Below are positions 23,446 to 30,251 of a stretch of 38,837 nt of DNA, piece by piece. Location: NCBI GenBank assembly GCA_045603085.1, contig JAZULL010000003.1, positions 1 to 38,837 of the forward strand, read 5' to 3'. Positions within the stretch are counted from its first letter, which is position 1. Each line of letters starts with the position of its first letter. The stretch is from SVQP01 sp045603085 (GTDB taxonomy: Bacteria > Bacillota > Clostridia > Oscillospirales > CAG-272). A program made the translations under genes and the position numbers. The notes under the pieces were generated by a model that saw only the letters and a program-made list of their open reading frames with translations, was not told where the DNA came from and did not search any database.

Positions 23446-24300
23446 ATGTTAGTCAATTTACATAGCGTTCTTGCGGACGCACAGAAATATCGTTACGGCG
23501 TCGGTCTGTTCAATACTACCGATACCGATATGCTCGAGGCGGTCATTTCGGCTGCCGAGGAGCTGCAATCTCCCGTTATCATCGGTACTGCCGAGGTGCT
23601 GCTGCCGTACGGAGAGCTTGCGCTCATTGCCCCCGGCATGGTGGCGGCAGCCAAGCGCGCCAAGGTGCCCGTGGTGGTGCATTACGATCACGGCTTGACC
23701 TTTGATCGCTGCATGGAGGCGTTGCAGCTGGGCTTTAGCAGCGTGATGTACGACGGCTCGGGCGCGCCCTACGAGCAGAACATTGCGGGCACGGCAGAGA
23801 TCGTGCGCATTGCGCACGCGCTCGGTGCAACCGTGGAGGGCGAGATCGGGCACGTGGGCTCGGCAGATACCTGCGATAACGACGCGGCGGATATGTATAC
23901 CACCGTGGCAGAGGCGCAGGCATACGTGCAGGCGACGGGCGTGGATGCGCTGGCGATTGCCATCGGTACGGCGCACGGTGCGTATAAGAGCAAGCCGCGC
24001 CTGGATTTTGACCGCCTTGCCGATATTCGCGCAAGCGTGGACGTGCCGCTGGTGCTGCACGGCGGCAGCGGACTTTCGGATGCGGATTTCCGCACCGCGG
24101 TCGAGCGGGGCATCAGCAAGGTCAATATTTTCACCGACCTTTGCGCGGTGGGCATTCGTGCCTGCAAGGAGTGCACCGCACCCGACGGGCTTCCCATGGA
24201 TATGCATACGTATCTCGGTATGCGCAACCGCAAGGTGGAGTATATGAAGCAGGCAGTCAAGGAAAAAATGCTTGTCTTCGGCTCGGCGGGAAAAGCGTGA
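23446..24300 (+). CDS. Class II aldolase of the fructose/tagatose-bisphosphate family
   Basis: 284 residues, zinc-dependent aldolase of the FbaA/GatY/KbaY family. Asp81-His82 in VVVHYDHG gives the catalytic Asp and a zinc His; GEIGHVG is the conserved loop, His177 in IGTAHG and His205 in LVLHGGSG complete the zinc site, and KVNIFTDL matches the phosphate-binding strand. GSSGP loops typical of housekeeping enzymes are not all conserved, so the true substrate may be a ketose 1-phosphate or bisphosphate made by the upstream kinase. I start at ATG 23446 behind AAGGAG; an upstream frame overlapping the isomerase gene lacks a ribosome site. Confidence 0.88.
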   Translation: MLVNLHSVLADAQKYRYGVGLFNTTDTDMLEAVISAAEELQSPVIIGTAEVLLPYGELALIAPGMVAAAKRAKVPVVVHYDHGLTFDRCMEALQLGFSSVMYDGSGAPYEQNIAGTAEIVRIAHALGATVEGEIGHVGSADTCDNDAADMYTTVAEAQAYVQATGVDALAIAIGTAHGAYKSKPRLDFDRLADIRASVDVPLVLHGGSGLSDADFRTAVERGISKVNIFTDLCAVGIRACKECTAPDGLPMDMHTYLGMRNRKVEYMKQAVKEKMLVFGSAGKA

Positions 24301-24305
24301 ATACG

Positions 24306-24334
24306 AAAAAGCACCTCGTGCGAGGTGCTTTTTT
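24306..24334 (+). terminator. Terminator of the sugar operon
   Basis: AAAAAGCACCTCG faces CGAGGTGCTTTTTT (24306-24334) with a very small loop, directly after the aldolase stop. Confidence 0.9.
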
Positions 24335-24480
24335 GAGTTATGAGATCGCTGCGCGATCGTGATGATTGGCTGCGCCAAGTTATGGGTTTGCTGCGCAAAC
24401 GTTATGATATGATTGCCTTTGTAACTTGAAACTGCCCGAAGGGCATCATAACTCGCCGCAGGCAATCATAACTGCAAAAT
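24334..24480. repeat. Palindromic array with constant linkers and variable hairpins (element B)
   Basis: Same architecture as element A but with another linker. On the left GTTATGA-like linkers (near 24336, 24379, 24401) alternate with hairpins GATCGC-TGCG-CGATC-like, TTGGC-TGCG-CCAA and GTTTGC-TGCG-CAAAC. On the right the reverse-complement linker TCATAACT occurs twice (near 24447 and 24467) with TGCCC-GAAG-GGCA and a GCC/GGC hairpin. The two halves are inverted relative to each other. It fills the space between convergent genes and has no coding potential. Confidence 0.75.
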
Positions 24481-24492
24481 TCACGCACAGCG

Positions 24493-24690
24493 TTAATTTT
24501 GCTTCTGCACGCTCTTATATTCGTCGTAAAAACGGTAATACGGGCAATGCCCCGTGTTGTGCGAGAGAAAATCGCACATGTCGTCCTCGTCCAAGGAAAC
24601 GAGGCAAACGTATGCGTCGTATTCCTCGTCGTAATCGTAAAATTCACAGCTCTCGCAATTCGCGGGCTTCTTTTTGTTGTCTGTTGCCAT
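24493..24690 (-). CDS. DUF6472-like small cysteine-rich protein
   Basis: 65 residues with an acidic, Tyr-rich body. Cys12 and Cys15 (CESC), Cys29, Cys39 and Cys49 (HCPYY) could bind a metal. The pattern FYDYDEEYDAYVC, LDEDDM and CPYYRFYDEY matches a small Clostridial family I recall as DUF6472, of unknown function. ATG at 24690 is chosen because a GAGG stretch lies 7-8 bases upstream; an in-frame ATG at 24729 sits within the promoter. It stands alone, with its own promoter. Confidence 0.75.
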   Translation of the reverse strand: MATDNKKKPANCESCEFYDYDEEYDAYVCLVSLDEDDMCDFLSHNTGHCPYYRFYDEYKSVQKQN

Positions 24691-24715
24691 GCTCTCGCCT
24701 CGCTTTCCGTCATTT

Positions 24716-24745
24716 ATTATATCATACACGTGTGTTATGTGTCAA
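24716..24745 (-). promoter_or_regulatory. Promoter of the DUF6472-like gene
   Basis: Minus-strand TTGACA (24740-24745), 18-base spacer containing ACACGTGT, TATAAT (24716-24721). Confidence 0.85.
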
Positions 24746-24771
24746 TGCTTCGGGGAATTTTACTTGCCTAC

Positions 24772-24800
24772 TGGACAAAGCGGCCAAAGTGTGGTACAAT
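24772..24800 (+). promoter_or_regulatory. Promoter of the small membrane-protein gene
   Basis: TGGACA (24772-24777), 17-base spacer, TACAAT (24795-24800), 33 bases before the start codon. Confidence 0.75.
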
Positions 24801-24833
24801 ACAAGGTGAATATGATTTTTAGGAGTGAATACC

Positions 24834-25487
24834 TTGAACGAAAAGAAACAAAACGATCAAAAGGAAAAAATTCCGTTCCATTTTGACTGGCTTCGCATAG
24901 GGTTGGGTATCCTTGTGCTGACGGTTCTGCTGGCAATTTCCCTGAACAGCATCAACGGCACATTTGCCGAAAAGCAGGCAGAGCTGATCGAGGACAGCAA
25001 AAAGGACTTTGGCTGGATCGCCATCACCGTGGGCTATACCGTGCCGCTCATTCTGGGGTGCGCCGTGCCGGTGCTGGCTTGCATCGGCTGCAAAAAGGGA
25101 GATCAGCGCAAGCATCTGATCAAGGGCTTGATCATCGCGGGCGCGGCGGTCATCGTGCTGTGCGGCATCTGCCCTTTGAAGATCAGCTCCATGGTCAAGC
25201 AAAGGGAATTGGCGCAATCCTTTGAGGATATGGCGGCCGAGGATCCCGAATTCATCATCCCCGAGGACGCGCCTGATCTCGAGGAGGTCACCACCGAGCT
25301 TGAGCGCGTGGTGCAATGGACAGCCGAGACGTTGGTCGGCCTTGCCGTGCTGGGCACGTATCAGGGCGCGCGCTACAAGAAGCTCAGGGATGGCGATCTT
25401 GACGAGGAGATCCCCACTGACGAGCTGGACGACAACCCTCCCGACGTGGATTGGGTCGAGGGGAAAAAGAAATCTGAAAATTCCTGA
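24834..25487 (+). CDS. Small membrane protein of unknown function
   Basis: 217 residues that I do not recognise. Three hydrophobic segments lie near residues 20-42, 62-85 and 100-120, followed by an acidic, soluble C-terminal tail of about 95 residues (EDMAAEDPEF, EEIPTDELDDNPPD). TTG at 24834 is the likely start: AGGAG (24821-24825) stands eight bases upstream, while a GTG at 24825 overlaps the ribosome site. The acidic tail lies on the inside or outside depending on topology, which the charge pattern does not settle. It has its own promoter and precedes the Fur-family gene by 81 bases. Confidence 0.72.
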   Translation: MNEKKQNDQKEKIPFHFDWLRIGLGILVLTVLLAISLNSINGTFAEKQAELIEDSKKDFGWIAITVGYTVPLILGCAVPVLACIGCKKGDQRKHLIKGLIIAGAAVIVLCGICPLKISSMVKQRELAQSFEDMAAEDPEFIIPEDAPDLEEVTTELERVVQWTAETLVGLAVLGTYQGARYKKLRDGDLDEEIPTDELDDNPPDVDWVEGKKKSENS

Positions 25488-25507
25488 AAAAATTTTTAAA
25501 AAACCTC

Positions 25508-25535
25508 TTGACATTTTCTCGGGATATGATATAAT
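25508..25535 (+). promoter_or_regulatory. Promoter of the Fur-family regulator and rubrerythrin
   Basis: TTGACA (25508-25513), 16-base spacer, TATAAT (25530-25535), 33 bases before the regulator start. I see no clear PerR-type inverted repeat over it. Confidence 0.85.
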
Positions 25536-25568
25536 TAAGACACAGTCCAAATAAGGAGCGCTTTTGAT

Positions 25569-25967
25569 ATGAGAGTCAGAAAGACACATCAGACAGAGCT
25601 TGTTATGCAGACTGTGTCCGCGTTGGATCATCCCACGGCAACGGCTGTGGTGGAGGCGGTGCACGCCAAGGATCCCGCAATCTCCCGCGCCACGGTGTTC
25701 CGTGTGTTGGCTGAGGCAGCCGAGAGCGGGGAATTGCAAAGGCTTTCGCTGGCGGGCAGCTCGGATTGCTTTGACGTCACGCTCTGTAAGCATGCGCACA
25801 TGGTGTGCCGTGCATGCGGATCGGTCAGCGACGTTGATATTCCGGATACCGCCGCACTCGAAGCGCAGGCAATGGCTGTGTCGGGTGGTCGCATAGACGC
25901 GTGTCACGTACAGTTTTTCGGGCTATGTCCCGCGTGTAACAAGACAGAACTCAATTCACAACAATAA
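25569..25967 (+). CDS. Fur-family metalloregulator, PerR-like
   Basis: 132-residue winged-helix repressor. The DNA-binding part is residues 1-60 (HPTATAVVEAV, then PAISRATVFRVLAEAAESGEL). The dimerisation part carries the regulatory metal site region DCFDVTLCKHAHMVC and the two structural-zinc pairs CRAC (near 80) and CPAC (near 122). The neighbour is rubrerythrin, a peroxide-reducing enzyme, so peroxide sensing (PerR) is the best guess; Fur or Zur cannot be excluded. AAGGAG lies ten bases upstream of the ATG. The two genes form one unit with a 22-base gap. Confidence 0.85.
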   Translation: MRVRKTHQTELVMQTVSALDHPTATAVVEAVHAKDPAISRATVFRVLAEAAESGELQRLSLAGSSDCFDVTLCKHAHMVCRACGSVSDVDIPDTAALEAQAMAVSGGRIDACHVQFFGLCPACNKTELNSQQ

Positions 25968-25989
25968 ACATTTAAAGGAGAATTATCAC

Positions 25990-26529
25990 ATGGAACTCAG
26001 AGGATCTCAAACCGAAAAGAATTTGATGGCCGCATTTGCCGGCGAATCTCAGGCAAGAAACAAGTACACCTACTATGCATCCAAGGCAAGAAAAGAAGGC
26101 TACGAGCAAATCGCGGCAATCTTTGAAGAGACCGCCAACAACGAAAAGGAGCACGCTAAGCTGTGGTTCAAGCTGCTGCACGACGGTGAGGTTCCGGATA
26201 CCGCAACCAACCTCAAGGACGCCGCAGAGGGTGAGCACTATGAGTGGACCGATATGTACGCCGGCTTTGCAAAGACCGCCCGCGAGGAAGGCTTTGCCCG
26301 CATTGCATACCTGTTCGAGGCTGTTGGTAAGATCGAGAAGGAGCATGAGGAGAGATATAAGAAGCTGCTTGGCAACGTGGAAAACAAGATCGTGTTCTCC
26401 AAGGACGGCGACGCTATGTGGATCTGCCGCAACTGCGGTCACGTAGTGGTTGGTAAGTCCGCGCCCGTTATGTGCCCCGTATGTGCACATCCTCAGGCAT
26501 ATTTCGAAATCAAGGCTGATAACTATTAA
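25990..26529 (+). CDS. Rubrerythrin
   Basis: 179-residue non-haem di-iron peroxidase of anaerobes, reducing hydrogen peroxide with electrons via its rubredoxin domain. Residues 1-140 form the four-helix di-iron domain with the Glu ligands in FAGESQARNKY, EKEHAKLW, and the second pair AREEGFARIA and EKEHEERY. Residues 145-179 form the rubredoxin domain with CRNC and CPVC. The order and spacing match classical rubrerythrins. Co-transcribed with the Fur-family gene; ends at a strong terminator. Confidence 0.97.
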   Translation: MELRGSQTEKNLMAAFAGESQARNKYTYYASKARKEGYEQIAAIFEETANNEKEHAKLWFKLLHDGEVPDTATNLKDAAEGEHYEWTDMYAGFAKTAREEGFARIAYLFEAVGKIEKEHEERYKKLLGNVENKIVFSKDGDAMWICRNCGHVVVGKSAPVMCPVCAHPQAYFEIKADNY

Positions 26530-26550
26530 TTTAATATAATCGCATTTAAA

Positions 26551-26587
26551 AAGAGCACCGCAGGGGAGTCCCTGCGGTGACTTTTTG
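26551..26587 (+). terminator. Terminator after rubrerythrin
   Basis: CACCGCAGGG (26556-26565), loop GAGT, CCCTGCGGTG (26570-26579), then CTTTTT after one base. Twenty-odd bases past the stop. Confidence 0.92.
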
Positions 26588-26601
26588 CATATCAATATTC
26601 A

Positions 26602-26617
26602 TTTATTCATGAATAAA
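26602..26617. promoter_or_regulatory. 16-bp perfect palindrome upstream of the amino-acid transporter
   Basis: TTTATTCATGAATAAA (26602-26617), 90-odd bases upstream of the transporter -35 box, in an AT-rich spacer. Its half CATGAATAAA resembles the start of the Bacillus ArgR/AhrC box, but the full box is not present. Candidate operator only. Confidence 0.4.
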
Positions 26618-26705
26618 ACTAATAAATATACATGCTATGGTGAAAATGCAACAAAAACAGGCGCGACAATATGGCATGTTTGTCTATATTTTTATCAAAA
26701 AGGGG

Positions 26706-26734
26706 TTGACAAAACATGAATGTCGGTGTATAAT
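26706..26734 (+). promoter_or_regulatory. Promoter of the amino-acid ABC transporter
   Basis: TTGACA (26706-26711), 17-base spacer, TATAAT (26729-26734): full consensus, 57 bases before the start codon. Confidence 0.92.
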
Positions 26735-26790
26735 TATGCACATAATCCAAGTGCAAGACACATTGCACCAGAACCCAAAGGAGAAACACC

Positions 26791-27600
26791 ATGAAAAAGA
26801 TTATTGCTATGATGCTGGCTCTGATGCTGGCCCTGACCGGTATCGCCATTTTCACCGCTTGCGACACTGACAAGACCCCCGAGGAAACCACTCCCGAAGC
26901 AACCACTCCCGAAGAGACCGAGCCCGAGGCTCCTGCCGTGATCAAGATGGCTACCAACGCTTACTTCCAGCCCTACGAGTTCTATGAAGATGGCAAGATC
27001 GTCGGTATCGATGCCGAGATCGCAGCTGCTATCGCTGAAAAGCTGGGCATGACTCTTGAGATCGTTGATATGGAATTCGACTCCATCATCACCGCTGTAA
27101 ACGAAGGCTCCGTTGACTTCGGTATGGCCGGCATGACCGTTACCGAGGACCGTCTGAAGGAGGTTGACTTCTCGATCTCTTACGCAAACGGCGTACAGAC
27201 CATCATCGTTAAGGAAGATTCTCCCATTACCTCTGTTGACGATCTGTTCGCAGAGGGCGCAGCTTACAAGGTAGGCGTTCAGCTGGGTACTACCGGCGAC
27301 ATCTATGCTACCGGCGACTTCGGCTCCGAGAACGTTACCACCTACTCTAACGGTAACGAGGCAGTGCTGGCTCTGCTGGGCGGCAGCGTTGACTGCGTTA
27401 TCATCGACAACGAGCCCGCTAAGGCTCTGGTTGCAGCAAACGAGGGTCTGAAGACTCTGGAGACTGCTTATGCAAACGAGGACTACGCGATCTGCGTAAA
27501 GAAGGGCAACTCCGAGCTGCTGGCTAAGATCGACCAGGCCATCAAGGATCTGACCGCTGACGGCACCATCGACGCAATCGTTGCAAAGTACATCAAGTAA
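26791..27600 (+). CDS. Polar amino-acid ABC transporter substrate-binding lipoprotein
   Basis: 269 residues. Lipoprotein signal ending at Cys24 (FTAC), a Thr/Pro/Glu-rich tether (TTPEATTPEETEPEAPA), then a solute-binding domain of the family 3 type: NAYFQPYEFYEDGKIVGIDAEIAAAIAEKLG quoted by its key parts (YFQPYEF, GIDAEI), GMTVTEDR, DFSISYANG, LGTTGDIYA and a C-terminal DGTIDAIVAKYIK. The family binds polar or basic amino acids such as Gln, Arg or His; the Arg/Asp carboxylate-binding segment TEDRLKEVDFS is present. Codon use is strongly biased to GAG, CTG and AAC, suggesting high expression. A terminator-like hairpin separates it from the permease. Confidence 0.93.
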   Translation: MKKIIAMMLALMLALTGIAIFTACDTDKTPEETTPEATTPEETEPEAPAVIKMATNAYFQPYEFYEDGKIVGIDAEIAAAIAEKLGMTLEIVDMEFDSIITAVNEGSVDFGMAGMTVTEDRLKEVDFSISYANGVQTIIVKEDSPITSVDDLFAEGAAYKVGVQLGTTGDIYATGDFGSENVTTYSNGNEAVLALLGGSVDCVIIDNEPAKALVAANEGLKTLETAYANEDYAICVKKGNSELLAKIDQAIKDLTADGTIDAIVAKYIK

Positions 27601-27612
27601 TTATATCACCCG

Positions 27613-27650
27613 AAAAAAACGTGGGATGGGAACACCATCCCATGTTTTTT
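27613..27650 (+). terminator. Intercistronic terminator between binding protein and permease
   Basis: AAAAAACGTGGGATGG pairs with CCATCCCATGTTTTTT around loop GAACA (27613-27650), only 12 bases after the binding-protein stop. It would let most transcripts end there and give an excess of binding protein over permease, as seen for many ABC operons. Confidence 0.82.
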
Positions 27651-27696
27651 GGAGTTTACAGACGTTTTGAAAACGTCGGTTTGAAAGGAATTTGGC

Positions 27697-29106
27697 ATGA
27701 AAAAGCCTTTTGTGCAAAACAAAAAAAGACTGATCATCAATCTCTGCCTTGTGGGCTTGTGCGTTTTGATCGTTGCCGGTGTCTTTGCTGTTGATGCCAT
27801 TGTCAACCGCAAGGGCGAGCTGGAGCTGACAGAGGAAAATACACAGGCATATCTGGAGCAAACGCTGGTGTCCCTGCCCACCACGGGCGCGGAGTGCTCC
27901 AAGTATGCGGTTGAGAATACCGAGATCCGCGTGCTGTCGGTCGAGGAATCCGGCGCGAGAACCTTCAAGGTGCGCGTGGCGTATACCGCTCCCGACGTTG
28001 CGGGCATGTACGAGGCGCACAAGCAGGATCTGTTCGCATCGGTGTATGCATACGTTAAGCAAAGAGAATCCGAGGGCAAAAAGGTCAACGCCACCCTGAT
28101 CCAGATTCAGGTGGAAAAGACGCTGTTGACTCTGCTGAATGAGGGAACCAAAAAGCAGGGCGAGGTTGACGTATATTTTTACGATACCGGAGAAGAGCAG
28201 CCCGTGATGTATCTGTCCGACGAGGCGCTCGACGCGCTGCTTGGCGGCTTTGTGTCGGTCAAGGAGGATATCAAAGCCACCGATACGCTGATCTATAACG
28301 GCGAGACTGTTTCGATCGCCAACGATAACACCTTCCGAAACGGCATCAACCAGTGCTTTGGCTTGGTTAACTACGACCCCGAGGTGCCGGATACCTCCTC
28401 GCCCCTGCAGCAGAAGCTCAATAAGCTGGGAGACGAGTTTTATCGCAACTTCATCGAGGATAACCGTTGGATGTATCTGGTCGAGGGCCTTGGCAATACG
28501 CTGGCCGTTACCGCGCTCTCGCTTCTGCTCGGTATCGTGCTTGGTGTTGTGACCTCGCTGATCCGCATCGTGCACGACAAGACCGACAAGCTGTATTATC
28601 TTGACAAGCTGGTCAAGCTGTATATTTCGGCCATTCGCGGCACACCCGTTATGGTGCAGCTGCTGATCATCTATTTCGTGCTGCTTTTGCCCATCGGCAT
28701 TGAAAAATTCCCCGCGGCCGTGCTGTGCTTTGGCCTCAACTCCGGCGCTTACGTGTCCGAGATCATCCGCGGCGGTATCATGTCGATCGATATCGGACAA
28801 ACCGAGGCAGGCAGATCGCTGGGCTTTGGCTTCTGGCCGACCATGTGGCACATCGTCATTCCGCAGGCGTTCAAGGTGGTGCTGCCGTCGCTTTGTAACG
28901 AGTTTATCACGCTGCTTAAGGAAACGTCGGTTGCATTCTATATCGGCGTTGCCGACCTGACCCGCGGCGGTATCAAGATCCGCTCGCAAACCTACAGTAA
29001 CTTTATGCCGCTCCTGGCAGTGGCACTTATCTATTTTGTGCTGGTGCTTGGGCTGACCAAGCTGGTCGGCATGCTTGAAAGGAGGTTGCGTAAGAGTGAA
29101 CGCTAA
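27697..29106 (+). CDS. Amino-acid ABC transporter permease with an extra extracytoplasmic domain
   Basis: 469 residues, about twice the usual length of a His/Glu/Gln-type permease. A first hydrophobic helix (about 12-33) is followed by a soluble stretch of some 210 residues (35-250), predicted to lie outside the cell. The typical permease begins near residue 256 (GLGNTLAVTALSLLLG) and contains YISAIRGTPVMVQLLIIYF, the EAA loop RSLGFGFWPTMWHIVIPQAF and SLCNEFITLLKETSVAFYIGVADL. The inserted domain has no cysteine motif or enzyme signature that I know; helical and strand segments alternate. It could be a substrate-capture or docking domain. Ends overlapping the ATPase start. Confidence 0.9.
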   Translation: MKKPFVQNKKRLIINLCLVGLCVLIVAGVFAVDAIVNRKGELELTEENTQAYLEQTLVSLPTTGAECSKYAVENTEIRVLSVEESGARTFKVRVAYTAPDVAGMYEAHKQDLFASVYAYVKQRESEGKKVNATLIQIQVEKTLLTLLNEGTKKQGEVDVYFYDTGEEQPVMYLSDEALDALLGGFVSVKEDIKATDTLIYNGETVSIANDNTFRNGINQCFGLVNYDPEVPDTSSPLQQKLNKLGDEFYRNFIEDNRWMYLVEGLGNTLAVTALSLLLGIVLGVVTSLIRIVHDKTDKLYYLDKLVKLYISAIRGTPVMVQLLIIYFVLLLPIGIEKFPAAVLCFGLNSGAYVSEIIRGGIMSIDIGQTEAGRSLGFGFWPTMWHIVIPQAFKVVLPSLCNEFITLLKETSVAFYIGVADLTRGGIKIRSQTYSNFMPLLAVALIYFVLVLGLTKLVGMLERRLRKSER

Positions 29107-29839
29107 AGATGCAATTATCAGCGTCAGAGACCTGAAAAAGCATTACGAGGGCGGCGTGCACGCGCTGGACGGCGTTGATATGGACGTTGCGCGCGGCGAG
29201 GTCGTGGTCATCATCGGCCCGTCGGGTAGTGGTAAATCCACGCTTTTGCGCTCTCTGAATTTGCTGGAGGTGCCTACGTCGGGACAGATTATTGTCGGCG
29301 GTACCGATCTCATGGACAGAAAGACCAACATCAACCTGCACCGTCAGAAGATGGGTATGGTATTCCAGCATTTCAATCTGTTCCCGCACATGACCGTGCT
29401 GGGGAACATGACGCTCGCTCCCCGAAAGCTGCTGAAAAAGAGCAAGGCCGAGGCCGAGAAGAGAGCCATGGAGCTGTTACACACGGTAGGGCTTGCTGAC
29501 CGTGCCGGCGCCTATCCCAGTCAGCTGTCGGGCGGCCAGAAGCAGAGAATCGCCATTGTGCGTGCGCTTTGCATGGAGCCCGAGGTGCTGCTGTTTGACG
29601 AGCCCACCTCAGCCCTTGACCCCGAAATGGTTGGCGAGGTGCTGGAGGTTATGAAGGACCTGGCGCGCAAGGGCATGACCATGCTGGTGGTCACCCATGA
29701 AATGGGCTTTGCCCGCGAGGTTGCCACCCGCGTGATCTTTATGGATAGCGGCATGATCGTGGAAGAGGGAACCCCCGCCGAGATCTTCGACAACCCGCAA
29801 AGCGACCGACTGGGGAGCTTTCTTGCCAAGGTTTTGTAA
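29096..29839 (+). CDS. Amino-acid ABC transporter ATP-binding protein (GlnQ type)
   Basis: 247 residues of the polar amino-acid importer class. Walker A GPSGSGKST (about 41-49), Q-loop VFQHFNLFPHMTVLGN, signature LSGGQKQR, Walker B LLFDEPTSALDPE and switch VVTHEMGFA are all intact. I start at GTG 29096: GGAGG (29081-29085) is ten bases upstream and lies within the permease gene, which it overlaps by 11 bases. It completes a three-gene importer with the binding protein and permease. Confidence 0.95.
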   Translation: MNAKDAIISVRDLKKHYEGGVHALDGVDMDVARGEVVVIIGPSGSGKSTLLRSLNLLEVPTSGQIIVGGTDLMDRKTNINLHRQKMGMVFQHFNLFPHMTVLGNMTLAPRKLLKKSKAEAEKRAMELLHTVGLADRAGAYPSQLSGGQKQRIAIVRALCMEPEVLLFDEPTSALDPEMVGEVLEVMKDLARKGMTMLVVTHEMGFAREVATRVIFMDSGMIVEEGTPAEIFDNPQSDRLGSFLAKVL

Positions 29840-29853
29840 TCGCAAACAAATAT

Positions 29854-29896
29854 GCCCGCACACAGCCGAGTCATTTTGGCTTTGTGCGGGCTTTTT
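29854..29896 (+). terminator. Terminator of the amino-acid transporter operon
   Basis: GCCCGCACA (29854-29862) pairs with TGTGCGGGC (29883-29891) around a loop that forms a further AGCC/GGCT pair, then TTTTT. Confidence 0.92.
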
Positions 29897-29908
29897 GGGA
29901 AAGTCATG

Positions 29909-29928
29909 ATCATTATGTTGATAATGAT
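29909..29928. promoter_or_regulatory. Operator-like inverted repeat before the small lipoprotein
   Basis: ATCATTAT (29909-29916), GTTG, ATAATGAT (29921-29928). GATAAT at 29920-29925 could be a -10 box, with only a weak TTGGGA 19 bases upstream. The repeat overlaps that promoter region, as an operator would. The arms resemble pieces of Fur-type boxes but are in the opposite arrangement, so the binder is not identified. Confidence 0.4.
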
Positions 29929-29950
29929 ATAAGTACAGGAGGATAAATTA

Positions 29951-30214
29951 ATGATGAAACGTTTATTGATATTGTTGATTTCGGTGCTCCTGACGCTGTC
30001 TTTGGCGGGGTGCTTGGCAGAGCTCCCTTCTCCTGATTATTCTGAGAATGGTACGACCGATCATCAGGAGCAAACTGAGGATTCCATTGAGGATGCAAAG
30101 GAGCCAAACCAGACCCCTTCTCAGAATCCCGAGGAACAGACCACGCAGAAGCAAGAGGGCGGCTACGATGCCGTGCTTCAGAGTGTGATTGCTGACGCAG
30201 ACCAAGCAAGTTGA
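29951..30214 (+). CDS. Small acidic lipoprotein
   Basis: 87 residues: lipoprotein signal with LAGC (Cys21), then a low-complexity stretch rich in Glu, Gln, Asn, Thr and Pro, ending in GGYDAVLQSVIADADQAS-like residues (described, no family recognised). GGAGG stands eight bases before the ATG. The gene is more AT-rich than its neighbours. It is bounded by an operator-like repeat upstream and a terminator directly behind the stop. It may be a complete short lipoprotein or the 5' remnant of a longer one whose folded domain was lost. Confidence 0.7.
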   Translation: MMKRLLILLISVLLTLSLAGCLAELPSPDYSENGTTDHQEQTEDSIEDAKEPNQTPSQNPEEQTTQKQEGGYDAVLQSVIADADQAS

Positions 30215-30215
30215 C

Positions 30216-30251
30216 AAAAAAGTGCTTTTCCAAAAGGAAAAGCACTTTTTT
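30216..30251. terminator. Bidirectional terminator between convergent genes
   Basis: AAAAAAGTGCTTTTCC (30216-30231), loop AAAA, GGAAAAGCACTTTTTT (30236-30251). It serves the small lipoprotein on the plus strand; on the minus strand the stop codon of the metzincin-like gene touches it. Confidence 0.93.

Noticed and set aside
23458..24465. Long minus-strand frame opposite the aldolase
   Set aside because: Histidine/arginine-rich composition typical of antisense frames; no ribosome site, and the aldolase motifs are on the plus strand.
24334..24480. Possible CRISPR array or tRNA gene
   Set aside because: Short inverted linkers with hairpins, no repeat of CRISPR length; no cloverleaf with a T-loop or CCA end.
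27601..28989. Open frame of 462 codons on the minus strand opposite the amino-acid permease
   Set aside because: It is a shadow of the permease coding frame; the plus strand has all the permease motifs.
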